Below are positions 1-10,053 of a DNA stretch of 64,000 bases, in pieces (position 1 is the first letter of the stretch; every line of letters starts with the position of its first letter). Location: positions 1-64,000 of the forward strand of contig JAZQFJ010000053.1 in NCBI GenBank assembly GCA_045539475.1, in the 5' to 3' direction. Made by a program: the position numbers and the translations under genes. Under the pieces are notes generated by a model. The model was given only the letters and a program-made list of their open reading frames with translations, was not told the origin of the DNA and did not search any database. This stretch comes from SIG480 sp045539475. Lineage in GTDB: Bacteria > Bacillota > Clostridia > Oscillospirales > JAAYXM01.

Positions 1-1
1 T

Positions 2-3000
2 GCAGTATATGTAAACGGAGAATATGCAGGAGACATTTACGGCTACGCCGCAACCTCCAGCTACGAAGCAAAAGAATGGACTCTCAGCAATGCGATAGAG
101 CTTCCGGAAGGGGATGTTGAAATTTCTCTCCGTGCAGTAAAGTTTTATCGTGCAAGAACATTTGGTAGCGATGACAACAATGCAAGCATTTACCTTGGTC
201 TCATTCAGCTTATTCCGACAAGTGAGCCAACAATCTCTGCAGTTGAAAGTGCTTTGCCGGAAACTATTCAGATAACCGAGAGCTTAAATCTTTCTGCACA
301 GGTTAAGATGAATGACGGAGCTTACCGTGCGTTCGGTTATACTGATAAAGGCGAGCTTCCGACAACAGATAATATTGTAAAGATTGAATCCTCAAATCCG
401 GAGGTTATTGAGGTTACGGATGTTGTTTGCGTGGAAAGAAACGTTCCTGAAAACCTCGAGCAAATTCTTGACCCGACAACGACAACATTTGTGTTGAACG
501 GCAAAAAGGTCGGCAGTGCAGATATAATGATAACAGCTGTTGTTAATGGCGAAACGAAAAAGCTTGAGAAAACGATTAAAGTCGTCAAGCCGCGCGTGCT
601 TGAAACAGTTGAGGTCTCGTTTGAGAAGTCTCCTGTTCCGGCAACGCGAAGCACAAAGGCAATGCTGCAGCTTATCGGCGACGACGGAGAGGAATATACA
701 AACGAGCATTCTGTTGTATACAAAAGCTCCGATACAGAGGTTGCCGAGATTGATGTACAGGGCAACATAACAACACACAAAAAAGGAACAACGGATATTA
801 CCGCAGAGGTAACGACTGATAAGGGAACAGTGTCGGGAAGCGCGACACTTACAGTTGGTGATGCACCTGTTCTCGATTCGTTTGCGCTCAAAGCCTCAAA
901 AAAGGTGCTTATCGGCGACACAACACGCGTTTCCGTAATATCGGCAATGATGGACGACGAGCTTGAGGGAGATGCTTCAGATTATACCTTCACGTTCAAG
1001 GGTTCGGATGATGCTATTGCAACGGTTACGGAAGACGGCGCGGTTACCGGTGTTTCAAAGGGTAAGGTAAAGATTACGGCAACTGCTCTTAATGAAAACG
1101 GCAAAGAGATTACAGCTGAGGCTGAGATTGAGGTTATAGCAGAGCGTGAGACGATAAATCTTGACCTTCACGTTGCAAACCTCGCGAAGAAAAATGACGA
1201 CGGAAGCGCAACTCCGCTTGTCCACGGAAACTCACCGCTTATTGCAGACCTCGTTGTGCTTGATGAGGGATATGAGTGGGTTGTAGATAAGAGTGTTACT
1301 CAAGCGATAGCAACGGGTAACAATTCAAGCGGCAAGGGGCGACGTATGCAGTATGTAACAAGACTCGTTGACTCATGGGAGGTATGGCCTGATTGTGAAA
1401 ACGGTCAGGAGCAGATGTTCACCGTAAAGCGCGAAATAAGTGCAGGTGAGGCAGGATATTACAGCGTACAGATAGACGGTGCTATCAGCAATGTCGGCGG
1501 TGTTTTCTCAGTGTATGCAGACGGTCAGTATGCCGGTGATTTCAACAGCTATGCTGATGTAAGCTCGGCTCAGGCAAAAAGCCAGACACTGAATACCGTA
1601 TATATATCCGAAGGCGAAGCGGAGATTTCCTTCCGTGCCCGCAAGCTATACCGTAGCAACAGACTGGAAACACAGAGCAACAACGCAAGCTTATATCTCG
1701 GAGATATAAAGCTTGTTCCTATGGAAAAGCCCGCTATCAGCTCGCTTGAAAGCATTATCCCCGAAAAACTTCCGAACGGTGAGATAGTTGAGCTTTCGGC
1801 AGAAGTCAGAATGGATGACGGCACATACCGTCACTTCGGTTATACAGACAGCGGCGAGGTTCCGACGGAGGATAACTTAATAACCGTTACCTCTTCAGAC
1901 CCGGAAGCAGTTGAGGTTGTTGCGGTTGAGGTTGCAGAAAAAAGCGACCCGAAAAACCGCGAACAGGTGGTTGATGCTGCATCTGTTGTATATAAGCTTC
2001 GCGCGAAGAAGCTTGATGCAACAGCTGATATCACAGTGAAGGCTATTGTTGACGGAGAGACGAAAGAGCTTAAAACCACGGTAAAAACAGTTGTTCCTCC
2101 TGTGCTCGAAACGGTAGAGATATCGTTTGGCAAAAACCCTGTTCCGGCAACGAGAAGTACGACAACCGCACTTTCTTTTATCCGCGACGACGGTTCGGAG
2201 TATAAAGGAGAATATTCTGTTGAGTATGCAAGCTCCGATAAAGCTGTTGCCGAGATTGATGAGAACGGAAATATAATAACTCATAAAAAGGGAACAACGG
2301 AGATTTCCGCAACCGTTACAACAGTTGCAACCGAGGCAGTTGCCTCTGTTACGGTAACAGGCAAAAAGACCCTTGTTGTTTCGGATGTTCCGGCGCTTGG
2401 TTCACTTACATTGAGTTCAAAGAAAAAGCAGCTTCTCATAGGAGAGGTCACCACCGCCTACGCAGTCGGCGCAACTATGGATGACGGCATTGAAGGTGTT
2501 CTTTCCGATTACGAGGAAGGCATTACCTATTCAAGTGCAGATGAAAACATAATCAAGGTCACGCCTGACGGCTCAGTTACGGCTGTTGCAAAGGGCAAGG
2601 CTGATGTTATTGCAACGGTCAAAAACGAAAACGGAAAGGACGTGAACGGTCGTGTCACCATTGAAGTTCACGAAGTGATTCCTTCTTTTACCGTTGATTT
2701 CACACAGACTGTTCATAATCCGGATTATAAAGCATATCCGCCTTCAACTCCCGGATATACAATAATTCAGGAGCTGTCAAACTCAGGTACATACAGAAAA
2801 TATCTGTACAACGATACAATGAGAGAGCTTCTTCATGTTAACGCAGGAAGCCCGACAAAGCTGTGGCCTGCGGATGCAAGCAAGACGACTGCATTTGCAA
2901 TTTCCGTGGATGTTCCGTTTGAGAGCGATTACAGCATCTCTCTTGTCGGCGGAAAGTCGTATATAGGTGCAGTGTATTCGGTGTTTGTTGATGGTGAGTA

Positions 3001-3330
3001 TATCGGTGACCACAGCTTCTGGAGCGGCTCGTATGAGGCGGACACACGCTATACGGGAGCGCCTACTGTGCTCAACACAGTTCACCTCACGGAGGCGGCG
3101 CATACGATAGAGTTCAAAGCAAGAGCGACATATTATGAGTCAACCTGGCTCACTCTTGACAGTCTTATATTCACACCTCTCTCCGAAAAAGCTGAGCTTT
3201 CATATATCGAGGCGGAGATACCCACTGCGCTTGCAGTCGGAGAAACCTTTGACAGTGAGGTAACAGCTTATATGTCCGACGGCACGGTACGCCGATTCGG
3301 ACCGGATAAAACAGGTGCGATTGACACAGT
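2..3330 (+). repeat. Tandem coding modules of about 1.5 kb in the N-terminal part of the SLH enzyme
   Basis: The same chain of domains recurs. The jelly-roll motif VYVNGEYAGD occurs at the left edge, VYADGQYAGD near nt 1511 and VFVDGEYIGD near nt 2985. The Ig-like motif DGAYRAFGYTD is near nt 313, DGTYRHFGYTD near nt 1818 and DGTVRRFG near nt 3280. The unit length is thus about 1450-1510 bp. The window begins in the middle of a unit, so at least one more copy probably lies upstream. Confidence 0.75.
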
Positions 3331-6300
3331 AACAAGTCTTGTTCCAAGCTCATCCTCCGAGGCTGTTGAGGTCTCGGGATATTCGCAGTACATTCTTGCA
3401 GGCGACGGAACTCATCCGTTTACCCTTAAAGGCATAAGCGAAGGTGTAAGCAATGTCGGATTTACTGCAACGGTAAATGGTAAGAGCGTGGAGAAGATTG
3501 TCGCCGTAAACGTAACAGAAGACCCGATTGTTTCAACAACTGCAAAAACTGAGGCACCGGAGCTTTTTGCAAACGACAAGACCCGTCTTATCGCCCAGCC
3601 GAAGCTTAAAAGCGGCAGAGTGACAACAACCTCTGCGATAACGACGGTGTACGAATCGGAAACTCCCGAGATTGCAACCGTTGAAGGGAATATGCTTTCA
3701 ACTCACGCAGAGGGAACGGCAAGAATTAAGGTAACATCTACCTTTAATGACGATACGGTTATAGGATATATGGATGTAATCGTTTTGCCTGAAGGTATGA
3801 CCGACATAACTGTATCTGCCGGTGGAAGCAAGTATATCAGAACAACAGGAATTGAAGGTGACATAGTTCCGCTTTATGCGCAGTCAATCAGCAATCTCGG
3901 CCGTGAGCTTGATATGGAGGGTGCGATCGTAACAGCAAAAGCACTTACTCCGGAAATTGCGGATATTGATTCAAAGCTTAATATCATCCCCGTCTATGCC
4001 GACCCGGAAAATACGAGCGAAGCACGCTTTGAGGTAACCGTCGAAATGCCCGACGGTCGAATCAGAACAAAAGAAGTTTCGCTCACGGCGATTTATCCGA
4101 AGAGTAAGGCAACATATTATACCGCGGAAACAGTTAAAAACGCACGTGATAATTATAAAAAGTATGACTGGGCAAAGGATGAGGTACAGAGCAGTCATTT
4201 AGACTATGCAGACCAGTGGATAGACCAGCTTGACTTCCTTTATGATATGATTCCGTCGGAAGGGATTCCGCGCTCAATATATGTCGGCACCCCCTCTGAC
4301 CCTGATGTTCCGCTTTGCCGCTACTGCGGAAAGGATATTCGCGCAGAGTACGGAACTTATCCGTGGGGATATAGTATATTGGCACGTCCGTGGAAGCTTC
4401 AGTGTCCCGACTGTAAGCGTCTTTTCCCGTCAAACGATTTCGGAAGCTTTTATGAGCTCGGTCTTAACGAATACCGCGAGTTTGACCGTTCTCGTGCACT
4501 CGCACGCCATCACAGTATGCTGCATCACGGAGATGCGAATGCAAGTTGTGAATGTGTTGCCCCTGAGAAGGAAGGCTCGGCAGAATGGAATGAATTCTAC
4601 GGCTACGGAAATCCTGAGGGGTACTTATACAATGAGCTGTATGATGAGGTCGCAGGCGTAAAAACATTAAACGGCGGTAAAGGACTTCGCAAAGGAGAGA
4701 GCGTTGCAACCTGGGGCGTTGACGACGGTTATGGATATATCCCGAGAGATGAGAACGGAGAACCCTACACAGACCCGACGGGAGTGCCTGAACGCCACAC
4801 ATATATTGCATATTATACTCATTGGCCTGTATTCCGTTATACAACGCGATATGTAATCCGCAATTTCTCGAATGCGTATCTCTATACAGGTGATGTTAAA
4901 TACGGAAGAGCAACAGCAATTCTCCTTGACAGAATTGCAGATTTCTATCCGGACTATAACTTCAAGTGGGGATCCGATATGCTCGGCAGAAAGGTCGAAG
5001 GAAAAACGGTTGACTATATCTGGGAAACAGAGCATGTTTGGACCTATGCGGAGGCGTATGATATAGTCTTTGATTTGTATGAAGACCCGTATGTGTTGGA
5101 TTATATAAAGGAAAAATCAAAGACCATAAAGATGAAATACGCAAAGGACACTCCTTCGCAGATCAGAACTCATATTGAGGACGGACTTCTCCGCAATGCG
5201 TTTGAATCCGAAATGAACGGTCGCTTAAACGGAAACTTCGGATACGACCAGAAAGCCATTGCGACAGCGGCGGTAGTTCTCGATACAATGCCGGAAACAA
5301 AGAAGTGGATTGAGTATAACTTCCTGCCCGGCTGGAGACAGTACAATCCCACCGGCGGAGGAATCTATGAGATAATTATGAAACGAGTCGATTCCGACGG
5401 TATGGCGGATGAAGCTTCCGGCGGATATAATCCGGATTGGCTTAAAAACCTTATAGGTGTCGAAACGGTTCTTGAAAAGTATGACCGTTATAAAGCTGCA
5501 AGCATATATAATATTCCAAAGTACACTCAGATGTTCTATGCGCTTCTGCCCGTTATATGCACAGATTACAGTGCGCATATCGGTGATACCTACGATGCCT
5601 GCGCTGAAACGCATTGGATAACGCAGGTACAGGCGCTTGAAGGCTTCCAACACTTTAAAGACCCTGTTTTTGCACAGGTTCTGTATATGCTCAACGGAAA
5701 TTCATCGGAAGGACTGCATTATGCGGCAACCGAAAAAGATCCCGAGCGTCTTGAAGATGAGGTTCAGGCTGTTATTGATGAATATGGTGTGCTGAATCTT
5801 GATTCCGATATGATGCCAAACTTCGGTTATTCAATACTGCGCGACGGTGGTGATTATACAAACAGTACGTCAACAACGCAGGATGATACGCGCAGAAATG
5901 CGTGGATGTATTTTGGAAGCAACAACGGCCACGGTCACCGCGATACATTGAACCTCGGTATGTCTGCATTCGGTCTCAATATCATGCCCGACCTCGGCTA
6001 TCCTGCGCAGACGGGAACTCCGCCGGTACGTATGCAGTGGATAGAGGCGACGCTCTCTCACAATACTGTTTCAGTAGATGAGAAGTGGCAGGATCTTAAT
6101 GAAAAGACACGCGGTAAGGTAAAGCACTTTGACGATGCCGGTATAGTACAGCTTATGGATGTTTCCACCCCGTATGTATACAGTAATGTAGATGAATACC
6201 GCAGAAGCGTTGTTATGATAAAAGCGGATGATACGAATTCGTATTACGTTGACTTCTTCCGCGTGCTTGGTGGAAAGATTCACGAATACAGCATTCACGC

Positions 6301-8395
6301 ATCAAGCGATGAAATCGCAGGAACTGAGGGGCTTTCACTTGTGCCGCAGATGGAAGACGGGAAATACAAAGGCACATATGCCGGAATAAATGTTCCGTTT
6401 GGTGCTGACCCGAATTCGCCTGACGCATGGGAATATGATACTGTATATCCCCGAGGATATACCTGGCTTGAGAATGTTGACCGTGCCGAAGAGCCTGAAA
6501 GCAAGTTTGAGGTTGATTTTGCAATAAAGGACTTTAAGAAGGCTATAGTAAACAACAAAGGGCTTCATCTCAGAATGACGGTACTCAATCGCGGAAACGT
6601 TAAAAAAGGTGTGGACACGTCCGTTGCAATCGCAGACGGATATCCGCCGCAGAAGGCAAGTAATAAAAGCATACCAAAGCTCAAATATGTTCTCTTAAAG
6701 CATACGGGCAAGAACCTTGACACAACGTTTACTACCGTGTTTGAACCGTATCGTGACAATAAGTTCATAAAGAGCGCAGACGAGCTTGATGCAGAAATCT
6801 ACAGCGGATATGAAAAGGCCGGTGATGCACACCGCGCGCTTCGTATTGAGCATACCTCCGGCAGAGTGGATTATGTTTTCTATTCAACGAACCGTGATGT
6901 TACCTACAAGATAAGCGTTGACAGACGCGAGATATTCTTCCGCGGATTTGTCGGTGTTTATACGATTCAGAACGGTGAAAACACATACAAGTACGTAAAC
7001 GACGGTGACATTATCGGCGAAGTTGATGCGATAACAGTTGAACGGAGTGTTATATCCGGAACTGTTGAAGACTTCACAAAGGATTATGTGTTTGACAATG
7101 AGATTATCATAAAACCTGAACCAGCAGTTTCGGAAGAAGCAGTCAAGGCTCTTTCGGGAAGATTCGTCCATATTGATAACGGAACAGAACGAAGCGGCTC
7201 GTTTAAAATTGAAGGGGCGGCTCTCTCAGAGGACGGAAGCGGAAATATTGTTCTTGATGTCGGCGGAGTTACACCGATAAGAAATTATATTGACGCAAAC
7301 AATATGGACAAAGGTTTTACGTATATGATAGCCGAAGGTCAGTCTGCACGTATTCCGCTTTCCTACAGTGAGAATTTTGCTCCGGAATTTGCACCGGTAA
7401 GCAGTAATCTCACAACAAGCGCAGGAAGCTCAATAAGTGTCACAGTCCATGCAACAAGTCCAAAGAATCTGGGAATCACTTATGAAGCAGAAATGCTTCC
7501 GAGAGGGGCAAGCCTGAATTCCGTAACCGGAGAAATTTCGTGGAAGCCGACGGCAAGCCAGGTTGGTAAAAACAACTTCGCCGTCACAGCACGCGATGCT
7601 TATGGACGTGAAAGCACTGTCTGGTTTGTTGTTGAGGTTTACGGCTCGACAACAGGAGGTTCATCATCGAATAAAACGGAAACGCCTGAGACAGGAACGA
7701 CCGATACGCCCGCCGGCGGCGGAGGTGGAGGAGGCGGCGGTACCGCACCGACCGACAAACCTGAAACAGGTGATGATAAGACCGACGTTCCGCCTGATGA
7801 GAATTTGGGCGATACAGAGAATACTGTACCCGACGCGTCGGGTGAAACGAATGATATTCGTTTCACAGACCTCTCTAACCACACATGGGCAGAGGACGCG
7901 ATAAACGAGCTTGCAGAAGATGGAATAATAAAGGGCACGACTGCAAGCACGTATTCACCGCAGAAGAACATCACCCGTGCAGACTTTGCAAGCCTTCTTG
8001 TTCGCGCGTTCAAGCTTGAAAGTGCGAATGCAGAGAACTTCGCAGATGTATCGGCAAGTGATTACTTCGCAACTGAGCTTGCAATAGCACGAAATACCGG
8101 AATTATTAACGGTATCGGTGAAAATAAGTACGCTCCGCGCAACACAATCACACGTCAGGATATGATGGCAATAGTATATCGCGCGATGCAGAAACTTAAT
8201 GTAGAGTTCGGCATTTATGACGAACCGCAGTATACCGATTTCGACACCGTTGCTTCCTACGCCAGTGACGCAGTCTCCGCGCTCATCGGTGCAGGTATCG
8301 TCAACGGTAAATCCGGACGTATCGCCCCTACGGACTACACCACCCGTGCTGAAGTCGCAGTGCTGATTAAACGTATACTGGAGTATACAAAATAA
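2..8395 (+). CDS. SLH-anchored multidomain heparinase II/III-like polysaccharide-degrading enzyme (5' partial)
   Basis: The reading frame is open from the first bases of the window, so the true start lies upstream; an internal TTG at 254 is not the start. In order the visible protein has repeated Ig-like (Big_2-type) and jelly-roll-like modules (to about nt 4100), an alpha/alpha-toroid plus heparinase II/III-like catalytic region (about nt 4105-7330) with the motif GHGHRD at nt 5927-5944, a putative-Ig domain (about nt 7376-7650), a nine-glycine linker (about nt 7712-7741) and three SLH repeats to the C terminus. A CxxC pair (CRYCG and CPDCKRLFPSNDF, nt about 4316-4440) near the start of the catalytic region looks like a small zinc knuckle. 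SLH repeats bind secondary cell-wall polymers, so the enzyme should sit on the outer surface. The family cleaves uronic-acid polysaccharides by beta-elimination; the substrate is unknown. It is paralogous to the gene at 28634 from the catalytic region to the C terminus. Confidence 0.85.
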   Translation, partial: AVYVNGEYAGDIYGYAATSSYEAKEWTLSNAIELPEGDVEISLRAVKFYRARTFGSDDNNASIYLGLIQLIPTSEPTISAVESALPETIQITESLNLSAQVKMNDGAYRAFGYTDKGELPTTDNIVKIESSNPEVIEVTDVVCVERNVPENLEQILDPTTTTFVLNGKKVGSADIMITAVVNGETKKLEKTIKVVKPRVLETVEVSFEKSPVPATRSTKAMLQLIGDDGEEYTNEHSVVYKSSDTEVAEIDVQGNITTHKKGTTDITAEVTTDKGTVSGSATLTVGDAPVLDSFALKASKKVLIGDTTRVSVISAMMDDELEGDASDYTFTFKGSDDAIATVTEDGAVTGVSKGKVKITATALNENGKEITAEAEIEVIAERETINLDLHVANLAKKNDDGSATPLVHGNSPLIADLVVLDEGYEWVVDKSVTQAIATGNNSSGKGRRMQYVTRLVDSWEVWPDCENGQEQMFTVKREISAGEAGYYSVQIDGAISNVGGVFSVYADGQYAGDFNSYADVSSAQAKSQTLNTVYISEGEAEISFRARKLYRSNRLETQSNNASLYLGDIKLVPMEKPAISSLESIIPEKLPNGEIVELSAEVRMDDGTYRHFGYTDSGEVPTEDNLITVTSSDPEAVEVVAVEVAEKSDPKNREQVVDAASVVYKLRAKKLDATADITVKAIVDGETKELKTTVKTVVPPVLETVEISFGKNPVPATRSTTTALSFIRDDGSEYKGEYSVEYASSDKAVAEIDENGNIITHKKGTTEISATVTTVATEAVASVTVTGKKTLVVSDVPALGSLTLSSKKKQLLIGEVTTAYAVGATMDDGIEGVLSDYEEGITYSSADENIIKVTPDGSVTAVAKGKADVIATVKNENGKDVNGRVTIEVHEVIPSFTVDFTQTVHNPDYKAYPPSTPGYTIIQELSNSGTYRKYLYNDTMRELLHVNAGSPTKLWPADASKTTAFAISVDVPFESDYSISLVGGKSYIGAVYSVFVDGEYIGDHSFWSGSYEADTRYTGAPTVLNTVHLTEAAHTIEFKARATYYESTWLTLDSLIFTPLSEKAELSYIEAEIPTALAVGETFDSEVTAYMSDGTVRRFGPDKTGAIDTVTSLVPSSSSEAVEVSGYSQYILAGDGTHPFTLKGISEGVSNVGFTATVNGKSVEKIVAVNVTEDPIVSTTAKTEAPELFANDKTRLIAQPKLKSGRVTTTSAITTVYESETPEIATVEGNMLSTHAEGTARIKVTSTFNDDTVIGYMDVIVLPEGMTDITVSAGGSKYIRTTGIEGDIVPLYAQSISNLGRELDMEGAIVTAKALTPEIADIDSKLNIIPVYADPENTSEARFEVTVEMPDGRIRTKEVSLTAIYPKSKATYYTAETVKNARDNYKKYDWAKDEVQSSHLDYADQWIDQLDFLYDMIPSEGIPRSIYVGTPSDPDVPLCRYCGKDIRAEYGTYPWGYSILARPWKLQCPDCKRLFPSNDFGSFYELGLNEYREFDRSRALARHHSMLHHGDANASCECVAPEKEGSAEWNEFYGYGNPEGYLYNELYDEVAGVKTLNGGKGLRKGESVATWGVDDGYGYIPRDENGEPYTDPTGVPERHTYIAYYTHWPVFRYTTRYVIRNFSNAYLYTGDVKYGRATAILLDRIADFYPDYNFKWGSDMLGRKVEGKTVDYIWETEHVWTYAEAYDIVFDLYEDPYVLDYIKEKSKTIKMKYAKDTPSQIRTHIEDGLLRNAFESEMNGRLNGNFGYDQKAIATAAVVLDTMPETKKWIEYNFLPGWRQYNPTGGGIYEIIMKRVDSDGMADEASGGYNPDWLKNLIGVETVLEKYDRYKAASIYNIPKYTQMFYALLPVICTDYSAHIGDTYDACAETHWITQVQALEGFQHFKDPVFAQVLYMLNGNSSEGLHYAATEKDPERLEDEVQAVIDEYGVLNLDSDMMPNFGYSILRDGGDYTNSTSTTQDDTRRNAWMYFGSNNGHGHRDTLNLGMSAFGLNIMPDLGYPAQTGTPPVRMQWIEATLSHNTVSVDEKWQDLNEKTRGKVKHFDDAGIVQLMDVSTPYVYSNVDEYRRSVVMIKADDTNSYYVDFFRVLGGKIHEYSIHASSDEIAGTEGLSLVPQMEDGKYKGTYAGINVPFGADPNSPDAWEYDTVYPRGYTWLENVDRAEEPESKFEVDFAIKDFKKAIVNNKGLHLRMTVLNRGNVKKGVDTSVAIADGYPPQKASNKSIPKLKYVLLKHTGKNLDTTFTTVFEPYRDNKFIKSADELDAEIYSGYEKAGDAHRALRIEHTSGRVDYVFYSTNRDVTYKISVDRREIFFRGFVGVYTIQNGENTYKYVNDGDIIGEVDAITVERSVISGTVEDFTKDYVFDNEIIIKPEPAVSEEAVKALSGRFVHIDNGTERSGSFKIEGAALSEDGSGNIVLDVGGVTPIRNYIDANNMDKGFTYMIAEGQSARIPLSYSENFAPEFAPVSSNLTTSAGSSISVTVHATSPKNLGITYEAEMLPRGASLNSVTGEISWKPTASQVGKNNFAVTARDAYGRESTVWFVVEVYGSTTGGSSSNKTETPETGTTDTPAGGGGGGGGGTAPTDKPETGDDKTDVPPDENLGDTENTVPDASGETNDIRFTDLSNHTWAEDAINELAEDGIIKGTTASTYSPQKNITRADFASLLVRAFKLESANAENFADVSASDYFATELAIARNTGIINGIGENKYAPRNTITRQDMMAIVYRAMQKLNVEFGIYDEPQYTDFDTVASYASDAVSALIGAGIVNGKSGRIAPTDYTTRAEVAVLIKRILEYTK
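7828..7866 (+). repeat. Intragenic palindrome plus hairpin at the linker/SLH junction (copy 1)
   Basis: ACCCGACGCGTCGGGT at 7828-7843 is a perfect 16-bp palindrome. It overlaps a perfect 11-bp hairpin, GTGAAACGAAT (7842-7852) and ATTCGTTTCAC (7856-7866) with loop GAT. The element lies between the glycine-rich linker and the first SLH repeat. An equivalent with covarying stem bases lies in the paralogue at 35352-35391. Confidence 0.7.
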
Positions 8396-8415
8396 GTGTG
8401 AAAATTCGCAAAAAA

Positions 8416-8437
8416 GGGCGCACATACAGGTGCGCCC
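8416..8437 (+). other. Intercistronic hairpin
   Basis: GGGCGCAC (8416-8423) pairs with GTGCGCCC (8430-8437) around a six-base loop, just after the surface enzyme and before the solute-binding lipoprotein. No T-tract follows on the plus strand, so it is more likely a partial terminator or an RNA-stabilising hairpin that sets different levels for the two products. Confidence 0.55.
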
Positions 8438-8465
8438 CGCGGAAAAATATGAGGAGGAATAATCA

Positions 8466-10013
8466 ATGAAAAAACTTATCGCTCTAACCCTTGCAACCGT
8501 TATGCTCTTTGCGCTCTGCGCGTGCGGCGGCAACAACGGACAAACTTCACTTGACGGGCAGGACCCGACAGAGCCGCTTACAAAAGACGATGTGATCAAA
8601 TATATGGTGGTGTCCAGTGCAAGTTGGCCGTTTCGAGAGGACTGGAAACTGTGGGAGTATATGCAGGAGGGCTCGGGTGCAACGCTCGATATGATTTCCA
8701 TACCGGCAAAAGATTCAGGGTCGAAATTCCCGCTTCTATTTGCAGCCCGCGAAGAGCTTCCGGATCTTATGGCATTTGAAACAATGGGACAACATACCAA
8801 CTTTGCAGGTGAAGGGCTTATCGCATTTGAAGATTTAGAGGCATATATGCCAAATTACAACGCATGGCTTGATTCTCTTTCACAGGAAGCGTATGACGTC
8901 GTTGTTAAAAACCGCAAACGTGCTGACGGCAAGATTTACTACACTCCGGGAACCGGACGTGAGGGAAGAACGCGTATGCGTGCATGGCTTTACCGTGAGG
9001 ATATTTTCAAAGAGCATAATCTTTCGGCACCTACTACATATGATGAACTCTATGAGGTATGTAAAACATTAAAGGAGCTTTATCCGGAATCTTATCCTTA
9101 TAGTACAAGAAGCTTCAATTATGTGTTCGACCTGCCCGGCTCATCATTTGATAAGTGGTGGCAATACGGTGCATATTACGATTTTGACGATGAAGAGTGG
9201 CGTTGGGGTGCAACTGAGGATACCGCACTTGAGGTTGTAACGTTCTATAAAAAAATGATAGACGAAAAGCTTATGCCTGCCGATTGTGTAACTATGAACG
9301 GCTCTGCGTTTGATGAGCTTGTTCTTACAGACAGAACGTTTATTATGCCGCATCTTCAGTTAAGAATCGATCACTATAATAATCTTGCACAAAAGAATAA
9401 TCCCGAATTCAAAATTCAGGCATTTGTGCCTCCTGTTGCAAATGCAGAAAAAGGCGTTTCCATGATGGAACGCGGCGACATTGAGATGGTAGGTATTTCA
9501 ATTCCGGATACAGGAAGAGCGGAAGGCATTGCAAATGCAGCAAAATTCCTTGACTGGATGTATACCGATGAGGCAATGGAACTTGTTTCATGGGGCAAAG
9601 AAGGAGAAACTTACGAAGTTGTTGATGGGAAGAAAAAGTTCATAACAGATGATGTGGGTACACTGCCGAATATTATGTACGGATTCCAGCTTTATGGCTC
9701 ATTCTGCCGCTTAGATCCCGAGGCGGCAAAGGCTATGCAGTCTGAAACAACAATCGAGAGTGAAGCGATCGTAGCACAGCATCAGCTGCCGCATTATCCG
9801 GTTACATTATGGCTTGACTTCAACGACGAAGAGCAAGCAACGATTGATATGTATTATACAGGATTACATACTAATTCTGAGGAAATGCTTGTTAAGTTTA
9901 TGCTCGGTCAGGAACCGCTTTCAAACTTTGACAAGTTTGTTGAGACGCTCAAGGAAATGGGTGTTGAAGAAGTTCTCGCCGCATATGAGTCTGCTTATAA
10001 CAGAGTGAAGTAA
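8466..10013 (+). CDS. Extracellular solute-binding lipoprotein (ABC sugar-uptake type)
   Basis: The 515-residue protein starts with a lipoprotein signal (MKKLIALTLATVMLFALCAC, lipidated Cys20) and has the size and body of family 1 solute-binding proteins for oligosaccharides. The start follows GAGGAGGAAT with good spacing. It lies 70 bp after the SLH enzyme, separated by a hairpin, so the pair probably forms one operon in which fragments released at the surface are captured. No ABC permease or ATPase gene is near. A paralogue with an almost identical signal peptide lies at 36040, also directly after a heparinase-like giant. Ligand specificity cannot be read from the sequence. Confidence 0.85.
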   Translation: MKKLIALTLATVMLFALCACGGNNGQTSLDGQDPTEPLTKDDVIKYMVVSSASWPFREDWKLWEYMQEGSGATLDMISIPAKDSGSKFPLLFAAREELPDLMAFETMGQHTNFAGEGLIAFEDLEAYMPNYNAWLDSLSQEAYDVVVKNRKRADGKIYYTPGTGREGRTRMRAWLYREDIFKEHNLSAPTTYDELYEVCKTLKELYPESYPYSTRSFNYVFDLPGSSFDKWWQYGAYYDFDDEEWRWGATEDTALEVVTFYKKMIDEKLMPADCVTMNGSAFDELVLTDRTFIMPHLQLRIDHYNNLAQKNNPEFKIQAFVPPVANAEKGVSMMERGDIEMVGISIPDTGRAEGIANAAKFLDWMYTDEAMELVSWGKEGETYEVVDGKKKFITDDVGTLPNIMYGFQLYGSFCRLDPEAAKAMQSETTIESEAIVAQHQLPHYPVTLWLDFNDEEQATIDMYYTGLHTNSEEMLVKFMLGQEPLSNFDKFVETLKEMGVEEVLAAYESAYNRVK

Positions 10014-10053
10014 TTCACAAACCCGCTAATACATACAGAGCGCAAAATCACAG

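Noticed and set aside
254..8395. TTG at 254 as the start of the first SLH enzyme
   Set aside because: The frame is open and encodes a matching module from base 2, so the gene enters from the left edge.
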